64,000 nt of DNA from Pseudomonadota bacterium (GTDB taxonomy: Bacteria > Pseudomonadota > Gammaproteobacteria > Xanthomonadales > Rhodanobacteraceae). A program made the translations under genes and the position numbers. Positions 9,541 to 18,716 of the stretch are shown here, piece after piece (within the stretch, counting starts at the first letter, position 1; each line of letters begins with the position of its first letter). The notes under the pieces are model-generated. The model was not told the DNA's origin, did no database searches, and was given only the letters and a program-made list of their open reading frames with translations. The stretch is from the NCBI GenBank assembly GCA_021818335.1, contig JAKAEJ010000004.1, positions 27,034 through 91,033 on the forward strand, read 5' to 3'.

Positions 9541-10491
9541 TTGACGATGGAGTCCCAATTAGCCCAGGCTGACCCGTCTTTGCCGCGCATCAGCCTGATC
9601 GGCGCACCGACAGATGTCGGAGCAGGCCATCGTGGCGCGTCGATGGGGCCAGAGGCCTTGCGCGTCGCGGGTTTGGCCGAGGCGCTTCGCGCGCGCGGCC
9701 TGGAGGTGGTCGATTGCGGCAACCTGGCTGGCCCGGTGAATCCCTGGTTGCCGCCCGAGGACGGCTATCGTCACTTGGGGCAGGTCGTGGCTTGGAACCG
9801 CAGCGTTGCCGATGCAGTCGACACCCAGCTTGCGCAGGGCCGATTGCCGATCCTCCTTGGGGGGGACCACAGCCTGGCGATCGGGTCGATTGGTGCAGTG
9901 GCGCGCCATTGCCGTCGGCACCACCGGCGGCTGGTCGTCCTCTGGCTGGATGCCCACGCGGATTTCAATACCCATCGCATCACGCCCTCCGGCAACATCC
10001 ATGGCATGCCGGTGGCCTGCCTGTGCGGCCAGGGCCCTCAGGTGCTGACCACGCTCACCGGCGCTTCGCCAACCATTCGCGCCGAGGAAATCCGCCAGAT
10101 CGGCATCCGCTCGGTCGATCCTGGCGAGCGCCGGCTTGTCCATGACGCGGGATTGGCGATCTACGACATGCGATACGTCGACGAGGTGGGGATGAAACGG
10201 GTCATGGAGGAGGCGCTGAATGGCGTGGACGCCACGACCCATCTTCATGTCAGCTTTGACGTCGATTTTCTTGATCCAGGCATCGCGCCGGGTGTTGGCA
10301 CAACGGTCCAGGGAGGGCCCAATTACCGGGAAGCCCAGTTGGTGATGGAGATGATCGCTGATAGTGGACGGTTGTCCTCGCTCGACATCATGGAGCTCAA
10401 CCCGGCATTTGATGACCACAACCGTACGGCACGCCTGGCCGTCGACCTAGTCGAGAGCCTGTTCGGCAAATCCACACTCATGCGGGGCTGA
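9541..10491 (+). CDS. rocF: arginase
   Basis: Hydrolyses L-arginine to ornithine and urea; a cytoplasmic di-manganese enzyme of the ureohydrolase family. It has 316 residues from TTG (314 from the ATG at 9547). Metal ligands are present in order: His110 in GGDHS, Asp137/His139/Asp141 in LDAHAD, and Asp240/Asp242 in SFDVDFLDP. The C-terminal MELNP segment is also intact. An AAAGGAG ribosome site at 9529-9535 is 5 bases from TTG and 11 from ATG; spacing slightly favours TTG, codon preference favours ATG. Arginase and not agmatinase is called from the Val-Gly-Ala-Gly-His-Arg-Gly N-terminal loop and overall resemblance. It appears to be a single-gene unit. Confidence 0.92.
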   Translation: MTMESQLAQADPSLPRISLIGAPTDVGAGHRGASMGPEALRVAGLAEALRARGLEVVDCGNLAGPVNPWLPPEDGYRHLGQVVAWNRSVADAVDTQLAQGRLPILLGGDHSLAIGSIGAVARHCRRHHRRLVVLWLDAHADFNTHRITPSGNIHGMPVACLCGQGPQVLTTLTGASPTIRAEEIRQIGIRSVDPGERRLVHDAGLAIYDMRYVDEVGMKRVMEEALNGVDATTHLHVSFDVDFLDPGIAPGVGTTVQGGPNYREAQLVMEMIADSGRLSSLDIMELNPAFDDHNRTARLAVDLVESLFGKSTLMRG

Positions 10492-10682
10492 TTGACGGTG
10501 GGACGTCCCGGCGCGCGCGGAGCGTCAAAATGTGATGCAATTCACATCTCGTGAGCGTGGCCATCCGCAACGGTAACGATTTGTCTCGGCATGCCCGTCG
10601 GGTGCAGGCCGCGCATGATTCGTGCTTCGGGGAACACGAACGGTCGCGGGTGGTGACCGAGCGAGGAAGGGCGGGAAGGCCC

Positions 10683-12461
10683 ATGCTCAAGCACCTGGAT
10701 GGCGTCGCGGAGCGGTCTGGCAGCGCCTTGGACGGCGTGGCGCCGGGTTCGGCGCGTGCGCGGCGCGGCCAGCTGTTAATGGCTTGGGTCCCTTGGCTGG
10801 CCGTAACCGCTGTCCTGCTGGCTGCATTCGCGACTTGGCTCTGGGCTTGGTTGCCGATGGCTGGCGTGGTGGCGACCGGAGGTGTCGTGGCGACCTTGCT
10901 CGCGACGGTTTACGGCAGCGTGCTCCGCCAGCGGCGACTGCGGCGGGCCGAGGCACTCCTGCAGGCACTGGCGTCCGAGCTGCGCGAGCCGGTCAGTTTG
11001 CGGGATGCCGAAGGGCGCTTCCTGTTTGCATCACGCCCGGCAGCGGCGCTGCTGGGTGCCGAGCCAGAGGATGTGCTGGGACATACCGAGAGCGATTTTC
11101 TGGACGCGGAGGCCGCGGCGAACCGAGCCGCCGAGACCGCGGCACTGCTGGCGGAGCCCGGAAGGCTGACGTTGCGACGTCGAGGTCCGGATCCGGAAGG
11201 CCGCATGCGGGAATATCTCGTCAGCAAGCTCGCACTCGCACTGCCTCGGCGACGACCCTTCGGACTGCTGGAGGTCGGCCGCGAGATCGGTGGTGAACGG
11301 GCGTGGCGCCAGTTCCAGGAACAACGTGACAGCGAGTGGCGGGCCCTGTTCGAAGATCATCCGCTGCCCGCCTTGGTCATGGCGCAGGACGGTGCACTCC
11401 TGGCGGCAAATGCCGCGGCCGAGCGATTTTATGGCTATGCAGCCGAGGATCTCCTGGCGCTGGGTGCCAATGCCGTCGCCGTCGAACCCGGGAACGACCC
11501 TGCGTTGAGCCTGTTGCGAGGTCCGTCGCATAGGCGTCGAGATGGTCGGCTGATGCCGGTCCAGGTCAGCTCCAGTCCCTTGCTGTACGCCCGGCGTGAC
11601 GCGCGACTGTTGCTCGTACGGCCTCGCGAAGGCGTCGCGAGCGAGGGTGAACTCTACGAGCGCCGTTATCGTGATCTGATTGATTCGGGCATCTGGCTGG
11701 TCTGGAGCGTCGACCATGAGGGACGCATCCTGCAGGCCAACGGCGCCATGGCGGCGGCGTTGGGTGTGGAGGCCAGCGATCTCGATGGTCGACTGCTGAC
11801 GGACTTCGTAGCGCCTGAGGACCACGAAGCGGCGGTGGCCATGCTGGAGCGCAGCACGACGCGGCGGCGAGACACAGGCGTCGTGACCTTGCGCGGACGT
11901 GGCGGCGAGCGCCGCACATGGCAGTACCACAGCCTTGCCTATCCCGAGGACAAGCCTCCGCAAACCTTGCTTCTGGCGCAGGACATCACGTTGCGGCAGA
12001 GCTACGACCGCAAGCTGCGCGAGCGCGTCCTGATCGATCCGCTTACCGGTGTGTACAACCGCCGCTACATCGAAGATTTCGGGCAGCGAGTGGAAAACGG
12101 CCAGCGCTTTGGCTGCATCGTCGTGGATGTGGTGGGGTTCAAGCGCTACAACGACACCTACGGCCATGCCCGGGGGGATGCCATGCTTCGCAAGCTTGCG
12201 CAATTCCTCCGCGTGGCCTGCCGCAGCCAGGATGCCGTGATGCGACTCGGCGGCGACGAGTTCGTCTTGGTGCTCCCGGATACAAGCGAAGCGGCGTTGC
12301 ACGACATCGCCCAGAGGCTCGAGCAGCGATCCGAAGTCGAGCTCGGCTTCGCGCTGTCGGCGGGATGGGCACTTCGCCAGGGCGATGAGCGTTTCGAAGC
12401 CACCATGAAGCGCGCCGATCTCGAGCTGTTGTCCCGCCGAGCAGCGGCCCGCAGTCGCTAG
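10683..12461 (+). CDS. membrane-bound PAS-GGDEF diguanylate cyclase
   Basis: Makes cyclic di-GMP from two GTP. From the ATG at 10683 it is 592 residues: a two-helix membrane anchor at about 31-80, three PAS-like sensory segments (about 85-200, 210-315, 325-440), then a GGDEF domain at about 440-592. The catalytic signature is intact (GGDEF at 523-527). An inhibitory-site motif RSQD lies exactly five residues before it, so product feedback is expected. An earlier GTG at 10551 would add 44 Arg/His-rich residues without family character and is disfavoured. No EAL domain follows, so it is a synthase only. The signal sensed by the PAS domains cannot be told from sequence. Confidence 0.9.
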   Translation: MLKHLDGVAERSGSALDGVAPGSARARRGQLLMAWVPWLAVTAVLLAAFATWLWAWLPMAGVVATGGVVATLLATVYGSVLRQRRLRRAEALLQALASELREPVSLRDAEGRFLFASRPAAALLGAEPEDVLGHTESDFLDAEAAANRAAETAALLAEPGRLTLRRRGPDPEGRMREYLVSKLALALPRRRPFGLLEVGREIGGERAWRQFQEQRDSEWRALFEDHPLPALVMAQDGALLAANAAAERFYGYAAEDLLALGANAVAVEPGNDPALSLLRGPSHRRRDGRLMPVQVSSSPLLYARRDARLLLVRPREGVASEGELYERRYRDLIDSGIWLVWSVDHEGRILQANGAMAAALGVEASDLDGRLLTDFVAPEDHEAAVAMLERSTTRRRDTGVVTLRGRGGERRTWQYHSLAYPEDKPPQTLLLAQDITLRQSYDRKLRERVLIDPLTGVYNRRYIEDFGQRVENGQRFGCIVVDVVGFKRYNDTYGHARGDAMLRKLAQFLRVACRSQDAVMRLGGDEFVLVLPDTSEAALHDIAQRLEQRSEVELGFALSAGWALRQGDERFEATMKRADLELLSRRAAARSR

Positions 12462-12607
12462 AGGCTCCAGCGACCGGCTCGCGCCACCGGCAGGGACTTA
12501 TCGCTGGCGCCGTCTGATCGTGGATTCGGGCCGGTTGACTAAACCATTTGGACAACAGACGCATCCAAAGCGGCATGATGGATGGATTGCCGCTACAACG
12601 GATCCGC

Positions 12608-13144
12608 ATGAGGGTGGCTGCAGGCGTTGTCAGTGATGCCGACTCCGACGTGGTGGCCGCCGCGGTTGCCGGCTCTCGCGCGGCGTTTGCCACGCTGTAC
12701 CGGCGCCATGCAGCGCGGGTGCACGGCGCGGTGCTGCGACTTTGTGGTTACGACCCTGTCCAGGCCGAAGACGTCACCCAGGAAGCATTCATGGCGGCCT
12801 GGCGTTCGCTGCCGTCGTTTCGCGGCGACAGTGCATTCGCGACCTGGTTGTATCGGATCGCGGTGAACCAGGCGCTGGCGGCGTTGCGCACCAAGGCCAT
12901 CGTGGTTGCCGATGGCTGCTTGGATGAAGAAGTGCCCTCCGAACCGGCAGCCTGCCCGGCTGAGCGCGGCGAGCTGGAGCGTGCGGTCGCGGCTTTGCCG
13001 CCGCGCGCCCGCAGCGTGCTGGTGCTGCATGACGTTGAGGGGTGGACGCATGACGACATAGGCCGGTCCCTGGGCATTACCGCTGGCGCCTGCAAGGCCC
13101 ACCTGCATCGCGCGCGCGCGCTGCTGCGCGCGCGCTTGGAGTAA
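12608..13144 (+). CDS. ECF-family RNA polymerase sigma factor
   Basis: A 178-residue extracytoplasmic-function sigma factor. Region 2 contains AEDVTQEAFMAAWRSL, followed by FRGDSAFATWLYRIAVNQA. Region 4 carries LPPRARSVLVLHDVEGWTH and the recognition helix GITAGACKAHLHRAR. There is no extra C-terminal domain. The frame is open back to 12548 (TTG), with ATGs at 12575 and 12608. The last is preferred because the fold begins soon after it and TACAAC lies eight bases before. Four bases after its stop comes a small membrane protein gene that is probably the cognate anti-sigma factor, followed by a DUF4097 gene: sigma, anti-sigma and target in one unit. Confidence 0.87.
   Translation: MRVAAGVVSDADSDVVAAAVAGSRAAFATLYRRHAARVHGAVLRLCGYDPVQAEDVTQEAFMAAWRSLPSFRGDSAFATWLYRIAVNQALAALRTKAIVVADGCLDEEVPSEPAACPAERGELERAVAALPPRARSVLVLHDVEGWTHDDIGRSLGITAGACKAHLHRARALLRARLE
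13112..13135 (+). repeat. 10-bp GC hairpin at the sigma/anti-sigma junction
   Basis: Alternating GC run: GCGCGCGCGC-TGCT-GCGCGCGCGC, a perfect 10-pair stem with a 4-base loop, ending 13 bases before the anti-sigma ATG. It also encodes the end of the sigma factor (Ala/Arg/Leu codons), so it may be a codon effect or may tune expression of the second gene. Confidence 0.4.
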
Positions 13145-13148
13145 GACG

Positions 13149-13547
13149 ATGATTGACGACTCGACGAGTTCCTATCTTGGCCTTCAAAACGCGCTGAGGC
13201 AGCTGGCTCGCGACGAGCCGCCGCCGTGGGCGCTGTGGCCACGTATTGCTCGATCGCTGCCGCCACGGCGGTCGCCATGGCTGCTTGGCAGCGCCTTGGC
13301 CCCTGCACTGGCCGCCGCGGTGCTGGTCACCTGCGGCCTCGGGTTGCTGCTGCCGATTGCACTGGCGCAGGCCGCGACGGCACCCGGTGCCGCGACATTG
13401 CGCGAGGCAATGCTGCAACTGGATGGCGCGCAGGTCCGTGTCGCGGCTGCTCAGCGGTTGCAACCGCAGGCCACCTACCTGACCGAATTGCGCGTGCACT
13501 ACAGCCTGCAGCGGGCCGAGCTTGAACGGCGGCTGCAGGGCAGTTGA
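13149..13547 (+). CDS. small single-pass membrane protein, probable anti-sigma factor
   Basis: A 132-residue protein with a cytoplasmic N-terminal half (about 1-42), one strong transmembrane helix (about 44-74) and a periplasmic tail rich in Ala, Gln and Leu, predicted helical. It starts four bases after the ECF sigma stop. No zinc-binding HxxxCxxC motif is present, so it is not a ZAS-type anti-sigma factor, and no named family can be assigned from sequence alone. The role as anti-sigma is inferred from position, topology and size. The periplasmic tail (LREAMLQLDGAQVRVAAAQ and onward) resembles the metal-sensing heavy-metal-resistance type only loosely. Confidence 0.6.
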   Translation: MIDDSTSSYLGLQNALRQLARDEPPPWALWPRIARSLPPRRSPWLLGSALAPALAAAVLVTCGLGLLLPIALAQAATAPGAATLREAMLQLDGAQVRVAAAQRLQPQATYLTELRVHYSLQRAELERRLQGS

Positions 13548-13601
13548 ACGTGTTGGCCAGGGCATGACGCCCTGCCTCCTATCCACCCAGAGGGCACCAC
13601 C

Positions 13602-14648
13602 ATGAGACTCCCACGTCGCAGTTACGCCACGATCACGCGCATGCTTTTGCCGGGCATGTTCATTGTTGCCAGCGCCGCGTGCGCGGCCCACGCGCCGCCA
13701 CCCGCAGCACCGTTGGCACCGGCAGCGCCACCGGCGCCGGCCGCCACGATGCCTCCCGCGCCGCCCCCCGCGCCTGTTCAGCCTGCAGCGCGTGGAAAGG
13801 GTGCGATGACACCGATTTCCATCATGCGGCCGTTGGCCAGCCGCGGCGACGTGCGCATCGACGACGGCGCCGGCAGCATTCGCGTCGTGGCGTGGGACAA
13901 AGCCGCGGTCCAAGTAACAGGGGATCAGCCATCGGCAGCCAAGGCCCCGGTCGTGGACAGCAGTCCTGATCGATTCTCCTTGCGTATCCGTGCCAAGGTG
14001 CAACATTGCTGGTTCATTTTCGCCTGCTCGCAATCGCTGCTGCCTGTCCATTTGACGGTCTACGTGCCCCGCGCCGCGAGCGTCACGCTGAGGTCCATCA
14101 GCGCAGGCCAATCCGTGCAGGGCGTACAGGGGTCACGCGTTGACCTGGATAGCGTGAGCGGCGCACTAGAGCTGCTGCAGTCCGACTTTGCAACGGCGAG
14201 GATGCACTCGATCAGCGGCACCATCCGGGTTGACGGACGCGTAGGGCGCCTGGCCGCGGATGACGTCTCAGGCGACGTGCGCGCCCCACTCAGCGACTGT
14301 TCGCAGGCGCAGGTGACGACCATTTCCGGGGAAATCAACTTGGGCTGCGGGAGCGTCAGCGACCTTGAGATCAAGAGTGTCTCGGGCGACGCGACGCTGG
14401 CAGTGGCGGGATTGCTGCGCGGCGGAAGGATCGCGATCAATACCGTGAGCGGCGACGCGCATCTCGTGGTGCCTTCGGACGTTTCTGCTCGTCTGGATCT
14501 GGGAAGCGTGAGCGGTAGCGTTGGCGGGGCATTGCCAGCGAACGTGACGGTGCACGGGCACCACGTGACCGGTCGTTTCGGGACCGGCGACGGCTCGATT
14601 CACGCGGGAACCGTGTCGGGAGACATCCAGTTGCAGCAAAGGCGTTGA
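13602..14648 (+). CDS. exported DUF4097-type beta-solenoid protein
   Basis: A 348-residue exported protein. Residues 1-30 form a signal sequence (hydrophobic 13-27). Cys27 follows S-A-A rather than a canonical L-x-x lipobox, so lipidation is uncertain. An Ala/Pro linker fills about 31-62. The rest is a repeat array in which S/T/D-V/I-S-G recurs eight times (ends at 187, 206, 224, 243, 262, 284, 305 and 340) with about 19-residue spacing, the period of a beta-solenoid turn. This is the pattern of DUF4097 (putative adhesin) proteins, often encoded with ECF sigma/anti-sigma pairs, as here. Biochemical role unknown. Confidence 0.75.
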   Translation: MRLPRRSYATITRMLLPGMFIVASAACAAHAPPPAAPLAPAAPPAPAATMPPAPPPAPVQPAARGKGAMTPISIMRPLASRGDVRIDDGAGSIRVVAWDKAAVQVTGDQPSAAKAPVVDSSPDRFSLRIRAKVQHCWFIFACSQSLLPVHLTVYVPRAASVTLRSISAGQSVQGVQGSRVDLDSVSGALELLQSDFATARMHSISGTIRVDGRVGRLAADDVSGDVRAPLSDCSQAQVTTISGEINLGCGSVSDLEIKSVSGDATLAVAGLLRGGRIAINTVSGDAHLVVPSDVSARLDLGSVSGSVGGALPANVTVHGHHVTGRFGTGDGSIHAGTVSGDIQLQQRR

Positions 14649-14654
14649 GCCTCA

Positions 14655-14681
14655 GGCCGCGTGCCCGAGGGGCACGCGGCC
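14655..14681. terminator. bidirectional hairpin terminator
   Basis: GGCCGCGTGCCC-GAG-GGGCACGCGGCC: a perfect 12-pair stem with a 3-base loop, between the convergent DUF4097 and TonB-receptor genes, seven bases after the first stop and nine before the second. T runs are short on both sides. Confidence 0.8.
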
Positions 14682-14690
14682 GTGCCGTTG

Positions 14691-16847
14691 TTAGAGACTC
14701 AGCTTGAAGCCTGCGTACCACATCCGGCCCAGTGCGGGTTCGATGCCATAGGTCCACACGCGCGAGTAGTACGACCGATCGAAGACGTTGGAGACGCCGC
14801 CCAGCAGCTCGACGTGCGGCGTGAGCGTCCAGTTCGCAGCTAGATCCCAGACAGCGTAGGGCGGGATGCGCGCGGGCAGCACGGTTCTGCCGCCCGTGCC
14901 CGGCTGATCCTGGTCGCTGTCCTGCCAGTATTGCGAGCCTGAAAGCACGCCGGTCAACGCGACCCGGTAGTGGCCGTCGCGACGCCACGTGATGCCTGCC
15001 TTGTAAAGATGCCTTGGTGAATAGGCGGGGGCCTTGCCGATCTGGCCCGGGATGGCGCTTGCGACGAAGCGAGCATGGAGGAATTGCACGTTGGCAAACG
15101 CCTCCAGGTGTGCGCCGTCGGCACTTCCGTGGAGAAAATCGTACGCCACTTGTCCCTCGAGCCCTTCGTTGTGCGTATCGCCCGAATTTTGTTCAATGGA
15201 GACAAGGGGGCTGAGCTTGATCGTCTCGATGCGGTTATGGAAATTCATCCAGAAGACGCTGACGTCATAGAACAATCCATCGGCTGGCGTGCCATGGACG
15301 CCCAGTTCATAGGACAGCACCTTCTGGACCGCCGGTGCCGTGCCCGGAATGATGTTTGCGTGCGGCGAGCCAATGTCGAAGTAGCGCACCGGACGCCAGC
15401 CTGTCGAGACATTGAAGTAGGTTTCGTTGAGGTGCCCGTTGTTGAAGAAGTCGTTTCCGATACCCAGTCCGAAAAGGGGTTCCGTGCGGGAAACCGTGGT
15501 GTCCAGGAGGGGCCTCGAAAGATTGGGCGGCCGAACCGTTTCGAATACGCTGACCTTCTCATGGTCCAGACGTACTGACGGCACGACATGCCAGTGATGG
15601 CCTTGTCCGAAGCGAAACAGACTGCTGGCGAAGACCGATGCGTAGTCCGAGTGGCGTCCCTGCACGAGCGTGGGCACGCCTCCGGTCGCGTCTCGCGGTG
15701 CCAGCAGGTCCGGGTAGTTCGCGCCGCGCAGCGGCGCGTCCGAGTGGTACAGGACGGTGCCGACGGTGAACGCATTCCCCTGCCCGAAATCATGGCGGAG
15801 TCGCAAGTCGGCACCCGCGAAGCGAAACCGAGCGTCCTGGATGTTCGTGACGGTGGGCTGAGGTTGGGGCGGAACCGCGGGATTCGCCACGCGCTGGGTC
15901 AGTTCGGAGTTGCCGACCCATGCCTTGCCGTAGAGGCGCCACTGGTTGCCGAACCGCTCCTCGTGGCTCAGCACCATCACGTTGCGGTTGGCCCATTCGC
16001 GATTGGCTTGCGTGGTCGTGAGGTTCGGGTTGGCATTCCACTGGGCCCAGGTGAGTCGACCTGCATCATTGGAAGAGGCGTCGTACCAATGCAGCGCAAG
16101 ACCCCATCGCGAGGTTGCGCTAGGGGTCCACAGCAGGTCCGCATCGATGCCCTTCACGTTGTAGCCACTGTTTGCACGCGGGCCATTACTTCGGTTGATC
16201 CAGCCGGCCACGCGCCACGCAACATCGCCCGAGCTGCCCTTGAGGACGTTGTAGGTTTGCCAGCCGCCATCGCTGCCGATTATCTGTTCGGTGCTCGCCC
16301 CGAAAGGCTGGCCCGCCACAGCCCCTTTGGACACGAAGTCAATGACGGGCGCGGGTTCTGGCCCGTACAACAGGCTGTTGCCGCCGCGAATGACCCTGAC
16401 TTCGCGAATACCCTGGAGCGGTGGCTGGTAGTACAGGGTGGGAAAGCCAATCCAGTCCAGCTCTAGCGGGATGCCGTCCTGCAGCACCAGGACGTATTCG
16501 GACTCTTGTGGGTTGCCAAGGCCGCGGTATGCGAGGTTGACCCGCAGAGGGTCTTGTTCCTGCGAGACGATGACGCCCGGTGTGCGCACGAACAGTTGCG
16601 TCAGGTTGTCCTGGGCTACGGTCGGTATCTGCGCCATGTGGGTGACGGTGGCCTTGGTGGTCACCGTGATCAAGGCACCCGACACCTCGGGCATCAGGTA
16701 CTGCAGTTTGGGCTTCCAGAACGGCTCTTCATGATGCAGCACCTCGACCTTGGGAAGGGTCAGTGGAGGCTGGTCATTGGGGGGCAGGGTCGCTGCACCT
16801 GCGCCGGCCTGGGTGCTGGCCAGGAGAAAGGGGAGGGCGGCAAGCAT
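14691..16847 (-). CDS. TonB-dependent outer-membrane receptor (FecA-like)
   Basis: A 718-residue outer-membrane receptor. Residues 1-18 form a signal peptide (MLAALPFLLASTQAGAGA). The plug domain runs about 50-190, with DNLTQLFVRTPGV, YRGLGNPQESE and VIRGGNSLLYGPEP as its hallmarks. The remainder is a 22-strand barrel with alternating aromatic strands, and SNVFDRSYYSR near the C-terminus is typical. The organisation resembles ferric-dicitrate type receptors, but it lacks the N-terminal signalling extension of FecA and no fecIR-like pair is adjacent; the ECF sigma cluster nearby is convergent. The frame extends to 17012, but the extra residues precede the signal peptide. Substrate unknown, probably a ferric chelate. 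Confidence 0.88.
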   Translation of the reverse strand: MLAALPFLLASTQAGAGAATLPPNDQPPLTLPKVEVLHHEEPFWKPKLQYLMPEVSGALITVTTKATVTHMAQIPTVAQDNLTQLFVRTPGVIVSQEQDPLRVNLAYRGLGNPQESEYVLVLQDGIPLELDWIGFPTLYYQPPLQGIREVRVIRGGNSLLYGPEPAPVIDFVSKGAVAGQPFGASTEQIIGSDGGWQTYNVLKGSSGDVAWRVAGWINRSNGPRANSGYNVKGIDADLLWTPSATSRWGLALHWYDASSNDAGRLTWAQWNANPNLTTTQANREWANRNVMVLSHEERFGNQWRLYGKAWVGNSELTQRVANPAVPPQPQPTVTNIQDARFRFAGADLRLRHDFGQGNAFTVGTVLYHSDAPLRGANYPDLLAPRDATGGVPTLVQGRHSDYASVFASSLFRFGQGHHWHVVPSVRLDHEKVSVFETVRPPNLSRPLLDTTVSRTEPLFGLGIGNDFFNNGHLNETYFNVSTGWRPVRYFDIGSPHANIIPGTAPAVQKVLSYELGVHGTPADGLFYDVSVFWMNFHNRIETIKLSPLVSIEQNSGDTHNEGLEGQVAYDFLHGSADGAHLEAFANVQFLHARFVASAIPGQIGKAPAYSPRHLYKAGITWRRDGHYRVALTGVLSGSQYWQDSDQDQPGTGGRTVLPARIPPYAVWDLAANWTLTPHVELLGGVSNVFDRSYYSRVWTYGIEPALGRMWYAGFKLSL

Positions 16848-17063
16848 GGACGACGGGATCTCGGGGGGGGGCGTGTGCGTCGCGCAGCGTGGCGAGGACG
16901 CGTCGTAACGCTGGGCGTGCGTAGGGTATCCGAACCGGGTCCCAGGGGGCAGCAGATGTCGCCTTCGCGCTTCCGTGGCATCACCGGTTGCGGCTCCGCC
17001 ATCGGCGCGCACGGATTCGGAACCCTGCCCCTTTGTGGCCTACGCCGCCCGTGTGGGCGCCGG

Positions 17064-17069
17064 TACACT
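17064..17069 (+). promoter_or_regulatory. trpS promoter -10 box
   Basis: TACACT 28 bases before the trpS ATG, giving a leader of about 22 bases. No clear -35 or Shine-Dalgarno. Confidence 0.35.
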
Positions 17070-17097
17070 GCATGGCTGGAACAATGGCGAGTCCCCC

Positions 17098-18504
17098 ATG
17101 AGCATCCGCACCCGCGTCCTCACTGGCATCACCACCAGCGGCACATCGCACCTGGGCAACTACGTTGGTGCGATCCGTCCTGCGTTGCGGCTGGCGCAGG
17201 ATCCCGGCACCGATGCCTTCTTCTTCCTCGCCGACTACCACGCGCTCATCAAGTGCGATGATCCGGAACGCGTAGCGCGCTCCCGGATGGAGATCGCGGC
17301 CACTTGGCTGGCCTGCGGACTCGATCCGGCGCGGGTCACCTTTTACCGGCAGTCGGACATACCCGAGATACCGGAACTGACGTGGCTTTTGACCTGCGTG
17401 ACCTCCAAGGGCCTGATGAATCGCGCGCACGCCTACAAGGCTGCGGTCGACGCCAACCAGGCGAGGGGAGAGGATGCGGATGCCGGCATCACGATGGGTC
17501 TGTACAGCTATCCGGTGCTGATGGCCGCGGACATCCTGATGTTCGGTGCGCGGCGGGTACCCGTTGGACGCGACCAGGTACAGCACATCGAAATGGCGCG
17601 CGATATCGCGATGCGGTTCAATCATCTTTATGGCGAGGGCTTGCTCGTCCTGCCGGAGGCGGCCGTGGATGAGGATGTGGCCACGCTTCCCGGTCTCGAT
17701 GGTCGCAAGATGTCCAAGAGCTACGACAACATCATCCCGCTGTTTGCCGGTGGTGCCCGGGCGCAGCAGGAAGCCATTGCGCGGATCGTCACCGACTCGC
17801 GCGCACCGGGCGAACCCAAGGATCCCGACAGCAATGCGCTGCTTGCCCTGTACCGGGCTTTTGCGACCCGTGCGCAGGCGGATGCCTTTGCCGTTGATCT
17901 GCGCGGCGGACTCGCGTGGGGAGATGCCAAGCGACGTCTGGCTGAGCGAATCGACGCGGAAGTTGGCCCCTTGCGCGCGCGCTATGAGGCATTGCTGGCA
18001 GATCCCGATCAAATCGAAGAGGTTCTTCGGCACGGTGCCGCCAAGGCACGTACCCTTGCGGCACCGCTGGTTGCGAAACTGCGCACGGCGGTGGGCTTGC
18101 GTTCGCCGCAGGCAATCCAGGCGGCACCTGCCACGCGGCCACGTCAGCCGGTGGCGGGCGGGCGTTTCGTGACCTTCCGCGCCGCCGACGGGCGATTCCA
18201 TTTCCGCTTCGTGGGTGCCGACGGCTCGGACTTGCTGCTCTCGATTCCCTTTGACAGTCCCCGGGCGGCGGCCGACTGGGTGAAGGTTCTTGACAAGTCG
18301 GGTGGGCAGGCCAGCTTTGTCTGGGGGCCCGGCGCGCTGCACCTTGAACCGGAAGACACCGTGGCAGGCCCGATCACGGTCCTCTGGTTCGCCGAAGAAC
18401 GATTGGCGGCGACGGCGCCCCAGGCGGCTGCCGATGAACGCGATGCGCTGGCCAGGCGACTGGTCGCCGAGTTTGAGGTTCGCTGGCGCTCGCAGCAGGT
18501 CTGA
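17098..18504 (+). CDS. trpS: tryptophanyl-tRNA synthetase with C-terminal add-on domain
   Basis: Charges tRNA-Trp; class I synthetase. It has 468 residues, whereas the usual bacterial enzyme has about 330. Residues 1-340 are the catalytic and anticodon regions with the HIGH-like signature SHLGNY near the start and KMSKS ([10 protein letters not shown]) intact. After a Pro/Ala linker, residues about 353-410 ([18 protein letters not shown], then [17 protein letters not shown]) resemble a YegP/DUF1508 unit, followed by a further about 55 residues. The ATG at 17098 is chosen because it directly precedes the Rossmann strand; upstream in-frame residues lack character. The TonB receptor is divergent. 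The extension may be a tRNA- or protein-binding appendix shared by relatives; that is inference. Confidence 0.93.
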   Translation: MSIRTRVLTGITTSGTSHLGNYVGAIRPALRLAQDPGTDAFFFLADYHALIKCDDPERVARSRMEIAATWLACGLDPARVTFYRQSDIPEIPELTWLLTCVTSKGLMNRAHAYKAAVDANQARGEDADAGITMGLYSYPVLMAADILMFGARRVPVGRDQVQHIEMARDIAMRFNHLYGEGLLVLPEAAVDEDVATLPGLDGRKMSKSYDNIIPLFAGGARAQQEAIARIVTDSRAPGEPKDPDSNALLALYRAFATRAQADAFAVDLRGGLAWGDAKRRLAERIDAEVGPLRARYEALLADPDQIEEVLRHGAAKARTLAAPLVAKLRTAVGLRSPQAIQAAPATRPRQPVAGGRFVTFRAADGRFHFRFVGADGSDLLLSIPFDSPRAAADWVKVLDKSGGQASFVWGPGALHLEPEDTVAGPITVLWFAEERLAATAPQAAADERDALARRLVAEFEVRWRSQQV

Positions 18505-18716
18505 TCGGTCGGCGGCGAGTGACAACCCAGTCCGCCTGGTGACGGAGCGAGGTCGCCAGCCGCGTCAGCGTGCCGCCGGGGGAGGACGCGGGATGATCTG
18601 GGAAATGCGGATCAGGCTGGGCGCGCCGTGGCTCGCCGCGCCGCCCGCGTTGGGGTCCGATGCGCCTGTCCGGAAGGATTACGCGGATAGGGGTGGATTC
18701 CGTCCCGGACGCATGT

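Noticed and set aside
12594..12599. TACAAC before the ECF sigma gene as another leaderless promoter
   Set aside because: Eight-base spacing and poor hexamer; the start codon itself is uncertain, so it was not listed as a promoter.
16981..18525. A 514-codon minus-strand frame
   Set aside because: Antisense to trpS with intact HIGH and KMSKS motifs.
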